Shown here one piece after another: positions 27,992 to 38,868 of a DNA stretch of 64,000 nt. The notes under the pieces were generated by a model. It ran no database searches. It worked only from the letters and a program-made list of their open reading frames with translations, and was not told the DNA's origin. Both the position numbers and the translations under genes were made by a program. Source of the DNA: Mycobacterium hubeiense (GTDB taxonomy: Bacteria; Actinomycetota; Actinomycetes; Mycobacteriales; Mycobacteriaceae); assembly GCF_002838065.1 (NCBI RefSeq), contig NZ_PIZU01000009.1, positions 1-64,000 on the forward strand, in the 5' to 3' direction. Numbering within the stretch: position 1 is the stretch's first letter; each line of letters begins with the position of its first letter.

Positions 27992-28716
27992 TATGTCGAT
28001 GCTACTTCCGGCAAGCAGGAGCGGTGGGCCCTGCGCTTGCGAGGGGACGACTCGGGGATCGATGCGAGGCGGCCGTCGAGCACATCACACACTGCGTCGG
28101 CGACCCGGTCGATCACGTCGGCCACCGCGACCCGCCGCCCGAGTTCGGCGGTCAACGACGTCACCCCGGCATCGGAGATCCCGCACGGCACGATCGACGA
28201 GAACGCCGCCAGGTCGCAGTCGCAGTTCAGCGCGAACCCGTGCAGCGTCGTCGCGCGGGAGACCCGGATACCGATCGCCGCGACCTTGCGGGCGGGCCGG
28301 GCGTCGTCGGCAGGCACCCACACCCCCGAGCGGCCCTGGACCCTGCCGGTGGACAATCCCACCTCGGCGCACACCGCGATCAGCGATTCCTCAAGGCGCC
28401 GAACGAAATTCACCACATCCAGCGGTTCGGCCAGCCCGACGATCGGGTAGCCGACCAGCTGGCCCGGGCCGTGCCAGGTGATCTTGCCGCCGCGGTCGGT
28501 GTCGACGACGGGCGTGCCGTCCGTGGGGCGTTCGTGGGGCTCGGTGCGCTTTCCGGCGGTGTAGACGGGCGGATGCTCGAGCAGCAGCAGGGTGTCCGGG
28601 CCGCCTGCCACCCGGGCATCGGCCAGCTCGCGCTGCAATTGCCAGGCGCTGTTGTAGTCGAGGGTGCCCAGCCGCCGCACGTCGATTGGGGTGCCCGCCG
28701 ACCGGATGGACGTCAT
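27991..28716 (-). CDS. lipB: octanoyl-ACP:protein N-octanoyltransferase
   Basis: A 241-residue LipB. It transfers octanoate from acyl carrier protein to the lipoyl domain lysine. Motifs: [31 protein letters not shown], and the catalytic Lys/Cys region [23 protein letters not shown] and FSSIVPCGI. The start overlaps the SDR gene by 4 bp, and its stop overlaps the lipA start by 1 bp, so translation is coupled along the operon. Confidence 0.97.
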   Translation of the reverse strand: MTSIRSAGTPIDVRRLGTLDYNSAWQLQRELADARVAGGPDTLLLLEHPPVYTAGKRTEPHERPTDGTPVVDTDRGGKITWHGPGQLVGYPIVGLAEPLDVVNFVRRLEESLIAVCAEVGLSTGRVQGRSGVWVPADDARPARKVAAIGIRVSRATTLHGFALNCDCDLAAFSSIVPCGISDAGVTSLTAELGRRVAVADVIDRVADAVCDVLDGRLASIPESSPRKRRAHRSCLPEVAST

Positions 28717-29621
28717 GACTCGACGGTACTCGTGGCGAACGCCAACGCCTCGCCGATGGTGTTGTGGCGGAACTGAAAACCCGCGCGTTCCAGTGCGGCG
28801 GGAATCGCGCGCTGCCCGCCGAGCAGGCCTTCATCGGCGAACTCGCCGAGCAGTGTGCGCAGCGCAAAGCCCGGCACCATCAATGGAGTCGGGCGATTGA
28901 CGGCGCGCCCCAGAGCGGCGGTGAACTCCGCGTTGGTGACGGGGGCGGGGCCGGTGAAATTGACGGGCCCGGACAGCGCATCGTTGTCGATCGCGAAGAG
29001 CAACGCCCGCACCTCGTCCTCGAGCGTGATCCACGACATGTATTGGCGGCCGTTGCCGAGCCGGGCGCCCAGCCCGAGCGAGAACAGTGGCCGCAACCGG
29101 CTGAGGATGCCGCCCGACGGCGACAGCACCAGCCCGGTCCGCGCCAGCACCACCCGGGCGCCGTCGTTGATGGCCGGCGCGGTGGCCGCTTCCCAGTCCT
29201 GGCACAGCTGGGCCAAAAATCCCTCGCCCGGCGGGGCGGATTCGTCGGCGGTGCGATCGCGGGTGTCGCCGTAGTAGCCGACGGCGCTGGCGTTGACCAG
29301 GACCGGAACCCCGGCCTCGACCACCGCCTCGGCCAACACCTCGGTGGGATCGATGCGGCTGTCGCGCAGACTCTGCTTGAACGCTCCTGACCAGCGTTTT
29401 TGGCCGACGTTGACGCCGCACAGATTGACCACGGCGTCGACGCCGCGCAGCACATCGGCGTCGAATTCGCCCGTGTCCGGATTCCAGAACACCTCGTCGG
29501 CGGTCGAGGGCGGCCGGCGCACGATGCGCAGCGCCCGACGATTCGTGGCGCGCAACGCATACACCAACGCCGAGCCGATCAGACCCGACGATCCGGCGAC
29601 CGCGATGATGGAGGTGGCCAC
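28713..29621 (-). CDS. TIGR01777-type NAD-dependent epimerase/dehydratase-like protein
   Basis: A 302-residue extended SDR protein. The nucleotide-binding motif is [16 protein letters not shown] at the N-terminus; the active-site region has [10 protein letters not shown] in place of YxxxK; and the C-terminal DUF1731-like part ends with [21 protein letters not shown]. These proteins (cell division inhibitor SulA-like annotation in old databases) have no firm function. It lies 6 bp after dlaT and overlaps lipB, matching Rv2216. Confidence 0.9.
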   Translation of the reverse strand: MATSIIAVAGSSGLIGSALVYALRATNRRALRIVRRPPSTADEVFWNPDTGEFDADVLRGVDAVVNLCGVNVGQKRWSGAFKQSLRDSRIDPTEVLAEAVVEAGVPVLVNASAVGYYGDTRDRTADESAPPGEGFLAQLCQDWEAATAPAINDGARVVLARTGLVLSPSGGILSRLRPLFSLGLGARLGNGRQYMSWITLEDEVRALLFAIDNDALSGPVNFTGPAPVTNAEFTAALGRAVNRPTPLMVPGFALRTLLGEFADEGLLGGQRAIPAALERAGFQFRHNTIGEALAFATSTVES

Positions 29622-29627
29622 GTTCGG

Positions 29628-31340
29628 CTAGAGCCCGAGGTCGGCCTCGAATGCGGCCTCTTCGAGGCGACGTTTGACCGTGGTCAGGAAGCGTCCGGCG
29701 TCGGCGCCGTCGATCAACCGGTGGTCGTAGGTCAGCGGCAGGTAGCACACTGACCGCACGCCGATCGACTCGTTGCCGAACTCGTCGACGATCACCCGGG
29801 GCCGTTTGACGATGGCGCCGGTGCCCAGCATCGCCGCCTGCGGCGGCACCAGGATGGGCGTGTCGAACAGCGCGCCCTGGCTGCCGATGTTGGTGATGGT
29901 GAAGGTGCCGCCGGACAGCTCGTCGGGTTTGAGGTCACCGGACCGGGCGCGCGCCGCGATGTCGGCGATGGCCCGCGCCAGCCCCGCCAGTGACAGGTCA
30001 CCCGCGTCGTGAACGACCGGCGACAGCAGGCCCTGCTCGGTGTCGACCGCGAAGCCGAGATGCTCGGCGCCGTAGTAGGTGATCTCCGCGGTTTCCTCGT
30101 TGTAGCTGGCGTTGATGTTCGGATGGATCTTCAGCGCGTCGATCACCGCGCGGGCGATGAACGGCAGATACGTCAGATTGACGCCTTCCCGCTCGGCGAA
30201 CTCGTTCTTCGCCCTGGCCCGCAACGCCACGATCTTGGTCATGTCGACCTCGTGGGTTTGCGTCAATTGCGCTGTGGTTTGCAGGGATTCGCGGGTCTTC
30301 TTCGCGGTGATCTGCCGAATCCGGCTGGCCTTCTGGGTGGTGCCGCGCAGATGCGCCAGTGGCGATGCCGGGGCGGCCGCCGCCGCGGCAGGCGCCTTTG
30401 CCGGGGCCTCGGCGGCGGGCTTCTCCGCCGGGGGAGCCTTCTTGGCCTCGGCCGCGGCGAGCACATCCTGCTTGCGGATGCGTCCGCCGACGCCGGTGCC
30501 CTTGACCGTGGACAGGTCAATGTCGTTCTCGGCAGCCAGTTTCCGCACCAGCGGCGTGACGTACGGACCGCCGTCGCCCGAGGGCGCTGCGGCCACGGGT
30601 TTCGGCTCCGGTTTCGGCTCCGGCTTGGCTTCGGTTGGCGCTTCTTGGGTGGGCTCCGGCTTGGGTTCCGGTTTCGCCTCGGGCTCTGGCTTGGGTTCGG
30701 GCTCCGGCGGCTGCGGCGCCTGCGCCTCCGCGGCGCCGGGCTCGCCGATCTTGGCGAGCTCGCCGCCCACCGCCACGGTGTCGTCCTCCTCGGCGGTGAT
30801 GGACAGCAGCGTGCCGGCCACCGGCGACGGGATCTCGGTGTCGACCTTGTCGGTGGACACCTCGACCAGTGGCTCGTCCACCTCGACCGTGTCGCCGACC
30901 TTCTTCAGCCACCGGGTCACTGTGCCCTCGGTGACCGACTCGCCCAGCTCGGGCATCAGCACCGGGGTCGACTTGCCCCCTGACGCGGCGGGTGCGGCTT
31001 GCGGTTGCGGCTCGGGTTCGGGCTGCGCGGCCGGCTCCTCGGCGGGCTTCTCCTCTTCGGCGGGCGGCGCCTCGGCCGTCTGGGCTTCGCCGTCTGCTTC
31101 ACCGGCCTCGCCGATCACCGCCAGCTCACCGCCCACCTCAACGGCGTCGTCCTCCTGCGCGATGATCTTCTTCAGCACACCCGCTGCGGGCGAGGGGATC
31201 TCGGTGTCGACCTTGTCGGTGGAGACCTCCAGTAACGGCTCATCCTGTTCGACCGTGTCGCCCTCTTGTTTGAGCCACCGGGTGACAGTCCCTTCGGTGA
31301 CGCTCTCACCGAGTGCGGGCATCTGAACGGAGATGGCCAT
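29628..31340 (-). CDS. dlaT: dihydrolipoamide acyltransferase (E2), two lipoyl domains
   Basis: A 570-residue protein. Two lipoyl domains lie at about 2-77 and 124-199, each with the lysine motif [13 protein letters not shown]. They are joined by Pro/Glu/Lys-rich linkers to a peripheral subunit-binding domain ([17 protein letters not shown], about 268-305) and a catalytic domain with the [13 protein letters not shown] motif near the C-terminus. In M. tuberculosis DlaT (Rv2215, also named sucB) serves pyruvate dehydrogenase and the peroxynitrite reductase complex. It is first in an operon with the lipoylation genes. The linkers give long antisense frames that are not genes. A GAGGGAG ribosome site precedes the ATG. 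Confidence 0.95.
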   Translation of the reverse strand: MAISVQMPALGESVTEGTVTRWLKQEGDTVEQDEPLLEVSTDKVDTEIPSPAAGVLKKIIAQEDDAVEVGGELAVIGEAGEADGEAQTAEAPPAEEEKPAEEPAAQPEPEPQPQAAPAASGGKSTPVLMPELGESVTEGTVTRWLKKVGDTVEVDEPLVEVSTDKVDTEIPSPVAGTLLSITAEEDDTVAVGGELAKIGEPGAAEAQAPQPPEPEPKPEPEAKPEPKPEPTQEAPTEAKPEPKPEPKPVAAAPSGDGGPYVTPLVRKLAAENDIDLSTVKGTGVGGRIRKQDVLAAAEAKKAPPAEKPAAEAPAKAPAAAAAAPASPLAHLRGTTQKASRIRQITAKKTRESLQTTAQLTQTHEVDMTKIVALRARAKNEFAEREGVNLTYLPFIARAVIDALKIHPNINASYNEETAEITYYGAEHLGFAVDTEQGLLSPVVHDAGDLSLAGLARAIADIAARARSGDLKPDELSGGTFTITNIGSQGALFDTPILVPPQAAMLGTGAIVKRPRVIVDEFGNESIGVRSVCYLPLTYDHRLIDGADAGRFLTTVKRRLEEAAFEADLGL

Positions 31341-31499
31341 GTGCTTCGACTCCCTCGCTCCCTCGAACGGGCTGCAGGTCCTAATCGGCGAATGTCGGTT
31401 CCCATCCTGTCATGTCCGCCTGCGAAGTTCGTCGCAGACCTGGGACTGATGCCTCTGGCACTATCGAAGGAGGTAGTCGCTAGAAGGAGTACGGCCCAA

Positions 31500-31850
31500 G
31501 TGGGATTGTTCGACAGGCTGCGGGGTGGCCGGTCCGCGCGCGGAGGCGACGGCCATGACCCGGCGTCCGATCTGAAATACCTCCGCGGTTGGGTCGCCGA
31601 GCACGACGGCGTCGAGGCCTATGTCGAGCCGAAAACGACCGTCACCGACGTGACGGTCGTGCTCGTGGCCGCCGACGGCGAATGGACCCGCCGCCGCGCC
31701 GGGGGAGACGCCGGCGCCCGGCGGCTGGGCGAGCGCCTCGGCATCCCGGTCTATGACGTCCAGAAGGTGGGCTATCCGCAGCGGATGCGGGATTACGACG
31801 CGCGGCGGCGCATCGAACGCAAACGCGCGGCCCGTCAGGAACTCGAGTAG
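31500..31850 (+). CDS. conserved hypothetical protein, 116 aa
   Basis: A short protein from GTG 31500, preceded by AAGGAG 10 nt upstream. It starts GLFDRLRGG, has an acidic central part with strands TVTDVTVVLVAADGEW, and a strongly basic C-terminus MRDYDARRRIERKRAARQE. The end resembles oxidoreductase-associated small actinobacterial proteins, but I do not recognise a named family. Divergent from dlaT (159 bp), and 51 bp before ephD on the same strand. The codon pattern and ribosome site support a real gene. Confidence 0.75.
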   Translation: MGLFDRLRGGRSARGGDGHDPASDLKYLRGWVAEHDGVEAYVEPKTTVTDVTVVLVAADGEWTRRRAGGDAGARRLGERLGIPVYDVQKVGYPQRMRDYDARRRIERKRAARQELE

Positions 31851-31901
31851 CAGTAGGATCGGATCCACCCGATACCGGCGGTACCTGATACGAGGGGTCC
31901 G

Positions 31902-33659
31902 ATGAAAACTGCGCAGGAAGCCAGCCCGCACTTCGTCGACAGCAGCGACGGGGTCCGGATCGCCACGTACGAAGAGGGCAATCCGGACCGCCCCCCGCTC
32001 GTGATGGCCCACGGTTGGCCGGACTCGCATGTGCTGTGGGACGGCGTCGTGCCGCTGCTCGCCGAGCGGTTCCGCATCATCCGTTACGACAACCGCGGCG
32101 CCGGGGCGTCGACGGTGCCCAAACCGATTGCGGCGTACACAATGGCGAAGCTCGCAGACGACTTCGAGGCCGTCATCGAGGCGCTGTGCCCCGGCCAGCC
32201 CGTCCATGTGCTGGCCCACGACTGGGGCTCGGTCAGCGTCTGGGAGTACCTGAGCCGGCCCGGCGCCCAGGACCGTGTCGCGTCCTTCACGTCGGTGTCC
32301 GGTCCGAGTAGCGACCACTACGGCGCATCCATTTTCGGTGCGTTGGCGAAGCCGTACCGCCCTGTGCAGTTCGTGCGGGCGTTCGGTCTGGCGTCGCGGC
32401 TCACGTACTGGATCCCGTTCTCGGTGCCGGTGATTGCGCCCGCGTTGATGCGCGCCGGCCTGGCCCGAAGGATGCAGGCGGTGGACTCACCCGGCAGCCC
32501 GAAGTTCCGGTCGGAGACCTTCGATGTGGATGCGGCGAACTCGCTGAAGATCTATCCCGCGCTGTTCCGCACGGTCGGCAAGGCCCGGCGTGACCACTAC
32601 GTGTCGATCCCGGTGCAGACGATCGTCGGTGAGAACGACCCCGTCGTGAAGCAACAGGGCCTCGAGGACTTGTCGCGGTGGGTGCCGCGGCTGTGGCAGC
32701 GCACCATCAGGGCGGGGCACTGGTCGCCGATGTCGCATCCGCAGGTGCTCGCGCAGGCGGTGACCGAGTTCGTCGACTTTCTCGACGGCAAACCGGCCAG
32801 CCGGGCATTGCTCCGCGCACAGGTCGGCCGTCAGCGCGAATACTTCGGCGACACACTGGTTTCGGTGACCGGGGCCGGCAGCGGCATCGGCCGCGAGACG
32901 GCCCTGGCGTTCGCCCGCGAGGGCGCCGAACTCGTCGTCAGCGACATCAACGAAGCCGCGGTCAAGGACACCGCCGCGCAGATCGCCGCACGCGGCGGCG
33001 TGGCGCACGCGTATGTTCTCGATGTGGCCGACGCCGAGGCGGTGGAGCGCTTCGCCGAGGAGGTGTGCGCCGCCCACGGCGTGCCAGACATCGTCGTGAA
33101 CAACGCCGGCGTGGGTCAGGCCGGCGCGTTCTTGGACACGCCGGCCGAGCAGTTCGACCGGGTGCTTGACATCAACCTCGGCGGAGTGGTGAACGGCTGC
33201 CGGGCGTTCGCGAAGCGGCTGGTAGAGCAGGGTACGGGCGGACATATCGTCAACGTGGCGTCGATGGCGGCGTATCAGCCGCAGCAGCAGATGAACGCGT
33301 ACTGCACGTCCAAAGCGGCGGTGTACATGTTCTCCGACTGCCTGCGCGCCGAGCTGGACGCGGCCGGCATCGGTCTGACCACCATCTGCCCAGGGATCGT
33401 GGACACCAACATCGTGCACACCACCCACGTCGACGCCCCGCCGGACAAGGTCGACGCGGCCGAAAGCCGGCGCGCGCAGATCGAGAAGCTCTACCAGCGA
33501 CGTCGCTACGGCCCCGACAAGGTGGCCAAGGCCATCGTGTCGGCGGTCAAGAAGGACAAGGCGATTCGCCCCGTCACACCGGAGGCGTACGCCGTATACG
33601 GGTTGGCGCGGGTGATGCCGCAGGCGCTGCGCAGCGCGGCCCGGCGAAAACTGCTGTAG
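31902..33659 (+). CDS. ephD: EphD-like fusion: alpha/beta-hydrolase + short-chain dehydrogenase
   Basis: A 585-residue two-domain protein. Residues about 1-290 form an epoxide hydrolase-type alpha/beta-hydrolase with HGWPDSHVLWDGV, the nucleophile Asp in LAHDWGSVSVWEY, and a late GHWSPMSHP histidine. Residues about 310-585 form an SDR domain with TGAGSGIGRETALAF, NNAGVGQ, the SMAAYQPQ serine and YCTSK catalytic pair. EphD (Rv2214c) has been linked to epoxy-mycolic acid metabolism. GAGGGG lies 4 nt before the ATG. It converges on pepB with a 1-bp gap. Confidence 0.93.
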   Translation: MKTAQEASPHFVDSSDGVRIATYEEGNPDRPPLVMAHGWPDSHVLWDGVVPLLAERFRIIRYDNRGAGASTVPKPIAAYTMAKLADDFEAVIEALCPGQPVHVLAHDWGSVSVWEYLSRPGAQDRVASFTSVSGPSSDHYGASIFGALAKPYRPVQFVRAFGLASRLTYWIPFSVPVIAPALMRAGLARRMQAVDSPGSPKFRSETFDVDAANSLKIYPALFRTVGKARRDHYVSIPVQTIVGENDPVVKQQGLEDLSRWVPRLWQRTIRAGHWSPMSHPQVLAQAVTEFVDFLDGKPASRALLRAQVGRQREYFGDTLVSVTGAGSGIGRETALAFAREGAELVVSDINEAAVKDTAAQIAARGGVAHAYVLDVADAEAVERFAEEVCAAHGVPDIVVNNAGVGQAGAFLDTPAEQFDRVLDINLGGVVNGCRAFAKRLVEQGTGGHIVNVASMAAYQPQQQMNAYCTSKAAVYMFSDCLRAELDAAGIGLTTICPGIVDTNIVHTTHVDAPPDKVDAAESRRAQIEKLYQRRRYGPDKVAKAIVSAVKKDKAIRPVTPEAYAVYGLARVMPQALRSAARRKLL

Positions 33660-33660
33660 C

Positions 33661-35187
33661 TCAGTCGTTCTCGCAGATGTCCTCCAGCACGGCGAACATG
33701 GTGCGGGTCGGCACGCCGGTGCCTCCCTTGCCGGTGTAGCCCCACGGCCCGCCGGTGTTGTACGCCGGGCCGGCGATGTCGAGGTGTGCCCACGCGACGC
33801 CCTCGGCGACGAACTCCCGCAGGTAGGTCCCGGCGACCAGCATGCCCGCGTAGCGCGATCCGCTGACATTGGCGAGGTCGGCCACCGTCGACTTCAGATC
33901 GTCCTTGAGCTCTTCGGGTAGCGGCATCGCCCAGGCGTTCTCGCCGACCTGCTGAGACAGCTTCGCGACACGATCACGGAACTCGTCGCTGCCCATCACG
34001 CCCGGCGTACGCGCGCCGAGTGCGACCGTCTGCGCACCGGTCAGCGTCGAGGTCTCGATCAGGTAGTCCGGCTTGTCCTCGCACGCCCGCACGATCGCGT
34101 CGGCCAGGATCAGCCGGCCCTCGGCATCGGTGTTGAGCACCTCGACGGTGGTGCCGCCGTACTGGGTGAGCACGTCACCGGGGCGCTGCGCGGTGGACGA
34201 CGGCATGTTCTCGGCCATTGGCACGGTGGCGATCACGTCGATCGGCAGCTGCTGCTGCGCGGCGAGCACCACGGTCGCGATGACCGCCGCCGCGCCGCCC
34301 ATATCGGAGGTCATATGGTGCATGTTCTGCGCCGGCTTGATGGAGATGCCGCCGGTGTCGAAGGTGATGCCCTTGCCGATCAGCGCCACCTTCTTGGCCT
34401 TCTTCGGGTTGCGGGCCAGCTGCGAGCCGCGGTGGGTGAGCCGCACCAGCCGCGGTGGGCGCGACGAGCCCTTGCCGACGCCGATGATGCCGCCGTAGCC
34501 CGCCTTGGCCAGCGCCTTGTCGTCGAGCACCTCGACGTCCAGACCGGCTTCTTCACCCAAAGCCTTTGCGCGCTTGGCGAATTCCGCGGGGAACAGGTGG
34601 CTCGGGGGAGTGTTGACGAAGTCGCGCGCGGTGGCCACCGCCGTTGCGATCGCGGTGGCGCGTGTGGCGGCGTCCTTGGTGGTGGTCTTGGTGTCGGGTG
34701 TCAGCGCGGTGATCTTGCGCAGCCCCTTGTCCTTGGGCGCGGTCTTGTCGCTGCGGAACTCGGTGAACCGGTACGCGCCGAGGATCAGCCCTTCGACAGC
34801 CGCACCGAGGTCGATGCCCGACAGCGTGGTGATGACGGCCTCGGCGCCGTTCAGCGACCGTGCCGCTACACCCGCGGCGCGCCGGATCACGTCGGCGGGC
34901 CACTGTTCTCGGTCCTTGCCCAGCCCGACCGCCAGCACACTGGCCACCGGCAGCGACGGCGCCACCACCCGGGTGACCTGGTCGGCGCCGCCCTTCGCGC
35001 CGAGCGCCTTGAGCGCGACCTCGATCTCGCCGACGGCTTCGGCGTCGAGGAAAGGATTGGCGACGACGGTCGCGGTCGAGTCATTGTCGTCACCGTTCAC
35101 CACGGCAACGACGAGGACGGCGTCGCTGCGGCGTTTGGGCAGCGACGAACTGACGGTGACGCTGGGGGCCTGATAACCGGTGCTCAC
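33661..35187 (-). CDS. pepB: leucyl aminopeptidase (M17)
   Basis: About 508 residues from GTG 35187 (a TTG at 35196 is less likely). The M17 landmarks are all present: [15 protein letters not shown], the metal-binding [11 protein letters not shown], and the family signature [12 protein letters not shown]. The C-terminal domain holds the two-metal catalytic centre; the N-terminal domain mediates hexamer formation. It removes N-terminal residues from peptides in the cytosol. It follows the adenylyl cyclase gene by 15 bp and may be co-transcribed. Confidence 0.95.
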   Translation of the reverse strand: MSTGYQAPSVTVSSSLPKRRSDAVLVVAVVNGDDNDSTATVVANPFLDAEAVGEIEVALKALGAKGGADQVTRVVAPSLPVASVLAVGLGKDREQWPADVIRRAAGVAARSLNGAEAVITTLSGIDLGAAVEGLILGAYRFTEFRSDKTAPKDKGLRKITALTPDTKTTTKDAATRATAIATAVATARDFVNTPPSHLFPAEFAKRAKALGEEAGLDVEVLDDKALAKAGYGGIIGVGKGSSRPPRLVRLTHRGSQLARNPKKAKKVALIGKGITFDTGGISIKPAQNMHHMTSDMGGAAAVIATVVLAAQQQLPIDVIATVPMAENMPSSTAQRPGDVLTQYGGTTVEVLNTDAEGRLILADAIVRACEDKPDYLIETSTLTGAQTVALGARTPGVMGSDEFRDRVAKLSQQVGENAWAMPLPEELKDDLKSTVADLANVSGSRYAGMLVAGTYLREFVAEGVAWAHLDIAGPAYNTGGPWGYTGKGGTGVPTRTMFAVLEDICEND

Positions 35188-35202
35188 AGCACCCAACAGT
35201 AA

Positions 35203-36291
35203 CTACCCGCCGCTGCGGCTCATGTCGTAGGCCGTTACCGGTACGTCGAACCCCTTGAGCGTCAAGGGTTCCTGTTCGACGGCGGGCCAATCCGGCAGGG
35301 CATCCCGGACATCCGACGCGGCCAGGATCTGCCCAGGACGCGCCGCGGCGACGAGGCGGGCGGCCAGGTTGACCGGATTGCCGAAGTAATCGCCGTTGAG
35401 GTCCAGCACGGTGCCGTAGGCCAGCCCGGCGCGGACTTGCAATCCGGTTTCCCGCGCCCTGGGGTGGTCGACGAGGTCCGCGGCGGTGCTCACGAGCTGC
35501 TCGGGTGTGGTGCTGACCCACATCACTTCGTCGCCGATGAACTTGATCACCCGGCCGTCGTCGGCGTGCACGACATCGGTGACGGTGGCGTTGAATTCTG
35601 TGAGCAGCGCCGACAACTCCGCGGGCGTGAGCGATTGCGTCAGCGCGGTGAAACCGGACAGATCGGCGAAGCCGATGCCACACACCACGTGTTCGGAGGG
35701 TCCCCGGATGACGCCTTCAAAGTAGGTGCGGGTGCTGACCAGATGGTGGCGGTGCACCGCATCGAGTAATGCCCCGATCCGCGGAATGAGTTCTGCCACA
35801 GCGCGATAGGTTTTCGCCGTGGCGAGTTCGTCCTGACTGTGCACGATCCACAGGTCGGGCCGGCCGGCGCGCACTACCGATGACTCGGCGTCCGCCAGCC
35901 GTGCCATCAACGCGCCGATGACGCGCAGCAGCCCGGAAGCGGCGTCGTCACCCATCCCGTCCCTCATCGCAACGCAGGTCTGCAGCGCATCGAGGTCGGC
36001 CTGGCTCAGCATGACCTGATCGGGGTCGGCGACAGTGAGGCCGAGCACGGTCCAGAAGTGCGTTATGTCGTCGAGCGGCACACCGAGCGCCTCGGCCGCG
36101 CTGCGCAGGCTGTGGATCGGCGGCCCGGACCGTTGCAGGGCGTCGCCGGCGAGCCCGAACAGGCGCCCGCGGCGCTCGGCCTCGACCATCTCCTCGGCGG
36201 TGAATCCGAGGCTGTCCAGATACTCGATCAGCGGTGCCCGCTCGCGCGCGTTGGCGATTCCGGCGGCCTGCAGCGCATCGAAATCGACCAC
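35203..36291 (-). CDS. class III adenylyl cyclase with N-terminal regulatory domain (Rv2212-like)
   Basis: A 362-residue protein with a GTG start. Residues about 1-190 are a helical regulatory domain of the type shared by Rv1264 and Rv2212. The C-terminal cyclase homology domain has the metal-binding Asp in GFADLSGFTALTQ, the second Asp in VIKFIGDEVMW, and the transition-state region YFGNPVNLAARL. It makes cAMP from ATP; the M. tuberculosis enzyme responds to pH and fatty acids. It is the first gene of a likely cyclase-pepB unit. Confidence 0.92.
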   Translation of the reverse strand: MVDFDALQAAGIANARERAPLIEYLDSLGFTAEEMVEAERRGRLFGLAGDALQRSGPPIHSLRSAAEALGVPLDDITHFWTVLGLTVADPDQVMLSQADLDALQTCVAMRDGMGDDAASGLLRVIGALMARLADAESSVVRAGRPDLWIVHSQDELATAKTYRAVAELIPRIGALLDAVHRHHLVSTRTYFEGVIRGPSEHVVCGIGFADLSGFTALTQSLTPAELSALLTEFNATVTDVVHADDGRVIKFIGDEVMWVSTTPEQLVSTAADLVDHPRARETGLQVRAGLAYGTVLDLNGDYFGNPVNLAARLVAAARPGQILAASDVRDALPDWPAVEQEPLTLKGFDVPVTAYDMSRSGG

Positions 36292-36337
36292 CTACCGAAG
36301 TCTGCCAGCGACAGCGCCCTGATTAGGGTGGATCGCC

Positions 36338-37441
36338 ATGGGCGACATCCAGCACGGGCCGTTGGAGGACCGACACCGCGAACTCGGCGCCACGTTCGCC
36401 GAGTTCGGGGGCTGGCTGATGCCGGTGTCCTACGCCGGCACCGTCGCCGAGCACACTGCCACCCGCACCACCGTCGGCCTGTTCGACGTCAGCCACCTGG
36501 GCAAGGCGCTGGTGCGGGGGCCGGGAGCGGCCGAGTTCGTCAACTCGGCGTTCACCAACGACCTGCGCCGCATCGGTCCGGGCAAAGCGCAATACACGTT
36601 GTGCTGCAAAGAAGTCGGAGGCGTCGCAGGTGTTATTGATGATCTCATCGCCTACTACGTCTCCGACGACGAGATCTTCCTGGTGCCCAACGCCGCCAAC
36701 ACCGCGGCCGTGGTGGCGGCCCTGCAGGAACGCGCCCCGGCCGGCCTGACCATCACCGACGAGCACCGCTCCTATGCCGTGCTGGCCGTGCAGGGGCCGA
36801 AGTCCGCCGAGGTGCTGGGCGGTCTGGGGCTGCCCACCGAGATGGATTACATGGGTTTTGCGGACGCGACGTTCGACGGGGTGCCGGTTCGGGTGTGCCG
36901 GACCGGCTACACCGGCGAGCACGGTTACGAGTTGTTGCCGCCGTGGGATCGGGCGACTGTGGTCTTCGACGCGCTGGTCGATGCGGTGGGCAGCGCGGGC
37001 GGTGAGCTGGCCGGCCTGGGTGCCCGCGACACGCTGCGCACCGAGATGGGCTACCCGCTGCACGGCCACGAACTGTCGCTGGAGATCTCGCCGCTGCAGG
37101 CCCGGTGCGGCTGGGCCATCGGGTGGAAAAAGCACGCGTTCTGGGGCCGCGAGGCGCTGCTGGCGGAGAAACAAGCCGGGCCGCGGCGGCTGTTGCGGGG
37201 TCTGCGCGCGGTTGGCCGCGGCGTGCTGCGGCCGGGGCTCGCCGTGCTCGACGGTGACAAACCGGTGGGCGTGACGACGTCGGGAACCTTTTCTCCCACT
37301 TTGAAAGTCGGCATCGCGCTGGCGCTCATTGACGCGGCTGCCAATATCGACGACGGCCAACGCGTCACCGTCGACGTGCGTGGACGCGCCGTCGAATGCG
37401 AGGTGGTCAAGCCGCCGTTTGTCGAGCCGAAAACTCGGTAG
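36338..37441 (+). CDS. gcvT: aminomethyltransferase (glycine cleavage T protein)
   Basis: A 367-residue T protein. It transfers the methylene group from lipoyl-bound aminomethyl to tetrahydrofolate. Motifs: [66 protein letters not shown], and the C-terminal [26 protein letters not shown] hexamer ends 8 nt before the ATG and may give a very short leader. Other glycine cleavage genes are not in this window, but the lipoylation genes are. Confidence 0.95.
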   Translation: MGDIQHGPLEDRHRELGATFAEFGGWLMPVSYAGTVAEHTATRTTVGLFDVSHLGKALVRGPGAAEFVNSAFTNDLRRIGPGKAQYTLCCKEVGGVAGVIDDLIAYYVSDDEIFLVPNAANTAAVVAALQERAPAGLTITDEHRSYAVLAVQGPKSAEVLGGLGLPTEMDYMGFADATFDGVPVRVCRTGYTGEHGYELLPPWDRATVVFDALVDAVGSAGGELAGLGARDTLRTEMGYPLHGHELSLEISPLQARCGWAIGWKKHAFWGREALLAEKQAGPRRLLRGLRAVGRGVLRPGLAVLDGDKPVGVTTSGTFSPTLKVGIALALIDAAANIDDGQRVTVDVRGRAVECEVVKPPFVEPKTR

Positions 37442-37451
37442 TGCACGGATA

Positions 37452-37457
37452 TACAAT
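37452..37457 (+). promoter_or_regulatory. -10 element (TACAAT), leaderless promoter of ilvE
   Basis: The near-consensus hexamer ends 6 nt before ATG 37464, with no ribosome-binding site between. Confidence 0.6.
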
Positions 37458-37463
37458 CGCTGC

Positions 37464-38570
37464 ATGACTGACGGCCCCCTCGAGTTCACCGTTGAGCGCA
37501 ATGCCAATCCGGTGAGTGACGAGGTACGGGCCCAGATCCTCGCTAAGCCCGGGTTCGGGAAGTATCACACCGACCACATGGTGTCGATCGACTTCACCAG
37601 GGACAAGGGCTGGCACAACGCCAGGGTGATCCCGTACGGGCCGATCCAGCTGGACCCCTCGGCGATCGTGCTGCACTACGCGCAGGAGATCTTCGAAGGC
37701 CTCAAGGCCTACCGCTGGGCGGACGGTTCGATCGTCTCGTTCCGGCCCGAGGCCAATGCCGCGCGGCTGCGGTCGTCGGCGCGCCGGCTGGCGATTCCCG
37801 AGTTGCCCGAAGAGGTGTTCATCGAATCGCTGCGCCAGTTGATCGCCGTCGACGAGCCCTGGGTGCCCCCGGCCGGCGGTGAGGAGTCGCTGTATCTCCG
37901 GCCGTTCGTGTTCGCGACCGAGCCCGGCCTGGGGGTGCGGCCGGCCGACGAGTACCGCTACCTGGTGATCGGCTCACCCGCCGGGGCGTATTTCCCGCGC
38001 GGCATCAAGCCGGTCAGCGTGTGGCTGTCGACGGAGTATGTGCGCGCGTGCCCGGGCGGAACCGGTGCGGCGAAATTCGGCGGCAACTATGCGGCTTCGT
38101 TGCTGGCACAGGCCCAAGCCGCCGAAAACGGGTGCGATCAGGTGGTGTGGCTGGACGCCATCGAGCGCCGCTTCGTCGAGGAGATGGGCGGGATGAACCT
38201 GTTCTTCGTGTTCGGCAGCGGCGGGTCCGCGCGGCTGGTCACCCCCGAGCTGAGCGGCTCTATCCTGCCCGGCGTGACGCGAGATTCGTTGCTGCAGTTG
38301 GCAACCGACGCTGGCTTCGCCGTCGAGGAGCGCAAGATCGACGTCGACGAGTGGCAGAAGAAGACCGCCGCCGGTGAGATCACCGAGGTGTTCGCGTGCG
38401 GCACCGCGGCAGTCATCACGCCGGTGGCGCAGGTCAAGTACGCCGACGGCGAATTCACCATTGCCGACGGTGAACCCGGCGAAATCACCATGGCGCTGCG
38501 CGACACGCTGACCGGAATTCAGCGCGGCACCTTCGCCGACACGCACGGCTGGATGGCCCGACTGAGCTGA
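37464..38570 (+). CDS. ilvE: branched-chain amino acid aminotransferase
   Basis: A 368-residue fold-type IV PLP enzyme, the same length as M. tuberculosis IlvE (Rv2210c). It catalyses the last step of Leu, Ile and Val synthesis. Motifs: [47 protein letters not shown] with the PLP lysine, [12 protein letters not shown] and [17 protein letters not shown] 37464 is supported by a -10 element and the family start; the frame extends upstream inside gcvT. Gap of 22 bp after gcvT. Confidence 0.96.
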   Translation: MTDGPLEFTVERNANPVSDEVRAQILAKPGFGKYHTDHMVSIDFTRDKGWHNARVIPYGPIQLDPSAIVLHYAQEIFEGLKAYRWADGSIVSFRPEANAARLRSSARRLAIPELPEEVFIESLRQLIAVDEPWVPPAGGEESLYLRPFVFATEPGLGVRPADEYRYLVIGSPAGAYFPRGIKPVSVWLSTEYVRACPGGTGAAKFGGNYAASLLAQAQAAENGCDQVVWLDAIERRFVEEMGGMNLFFVFGSGGSARLVTPELSGSILPGVTRDSLLQLATDAGFAVEERKIDVDEWQKKTAAGEITEVFACGTAAVITPVAQVKYADGEFTIADGEPGEITMALRDTLTGIQRGTFADTHGWMARLS

Positions 38571-38604
38571 GCTGCCCGATGCAACTCGATGAAGGGGAGG
38601 TCGC

Positions 38605-38868
38605 ATCACGGCACCTGTCGCGGGGTTCGACCCGGCCACCAGTGGGCAGCAGCCAGTAGACGAGAACGGAAATCCGGTACCGGTCGGTGTATGGGGTGAT
38701 GCCAATGTCGGCGGCGGGGTTCGGTACCAGCCGGTGCTAGGACAACCCGACGGCGAGCCCGATGGCTGCGACCGTGGTCGTCACCTCGATCGCGGCGCCC
38801 AGTACGTCGCCGGTGATCCCGCCGAACCGCCGCACGCAATGCGCGACCAGCGCTGCGGCGCAAGCTAA
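38605..38868 (+). other. candidate small ORF with non-canonical ATC start (about 87 codons)
   Basis: AAGGGGAGG (38592-38600), a strong ribosome site, stands 4 nt before ATC at 38605, which opens a frame reading TAPVAGFDPATSGQQPVDEN and on to TAA 38866-38868. An in-frame TGA at 38590-38592 excludes any earlier start, and no ATG, GTG or TTG occurs in the first 40 codons. The last 44 codons run antisense through the end of cobS, so only the first part may be real. It is either a gene using a rare AUC start, one that lost its ATG, or chance. No family is recognised. Confidence 0.3.

Noticed and set aside
30112..31326. 404-codon Ser/Ala/Gly-rich frame on the plus strand
   Set aside because: Antisense to dlaT; its repeats mirror the Pro/Glu/Lys linkers and the two lipoyl domains of DlaT.
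38611..38640. tRNA-like T-arm (GGGTTCGACCC) in the ilvE-cobS gap
   Set aside because: No matching acceptor, D or anticodon arms could be built around it; it falls inside the candidate ATC-start frame.
38571..38736. possible cobalamin riboswitch beside cobS
   Set aside because: The gap is downstream of cobS and of ilvE, not upstream of a gene it could control, and the B12-box core is not convincingly present.
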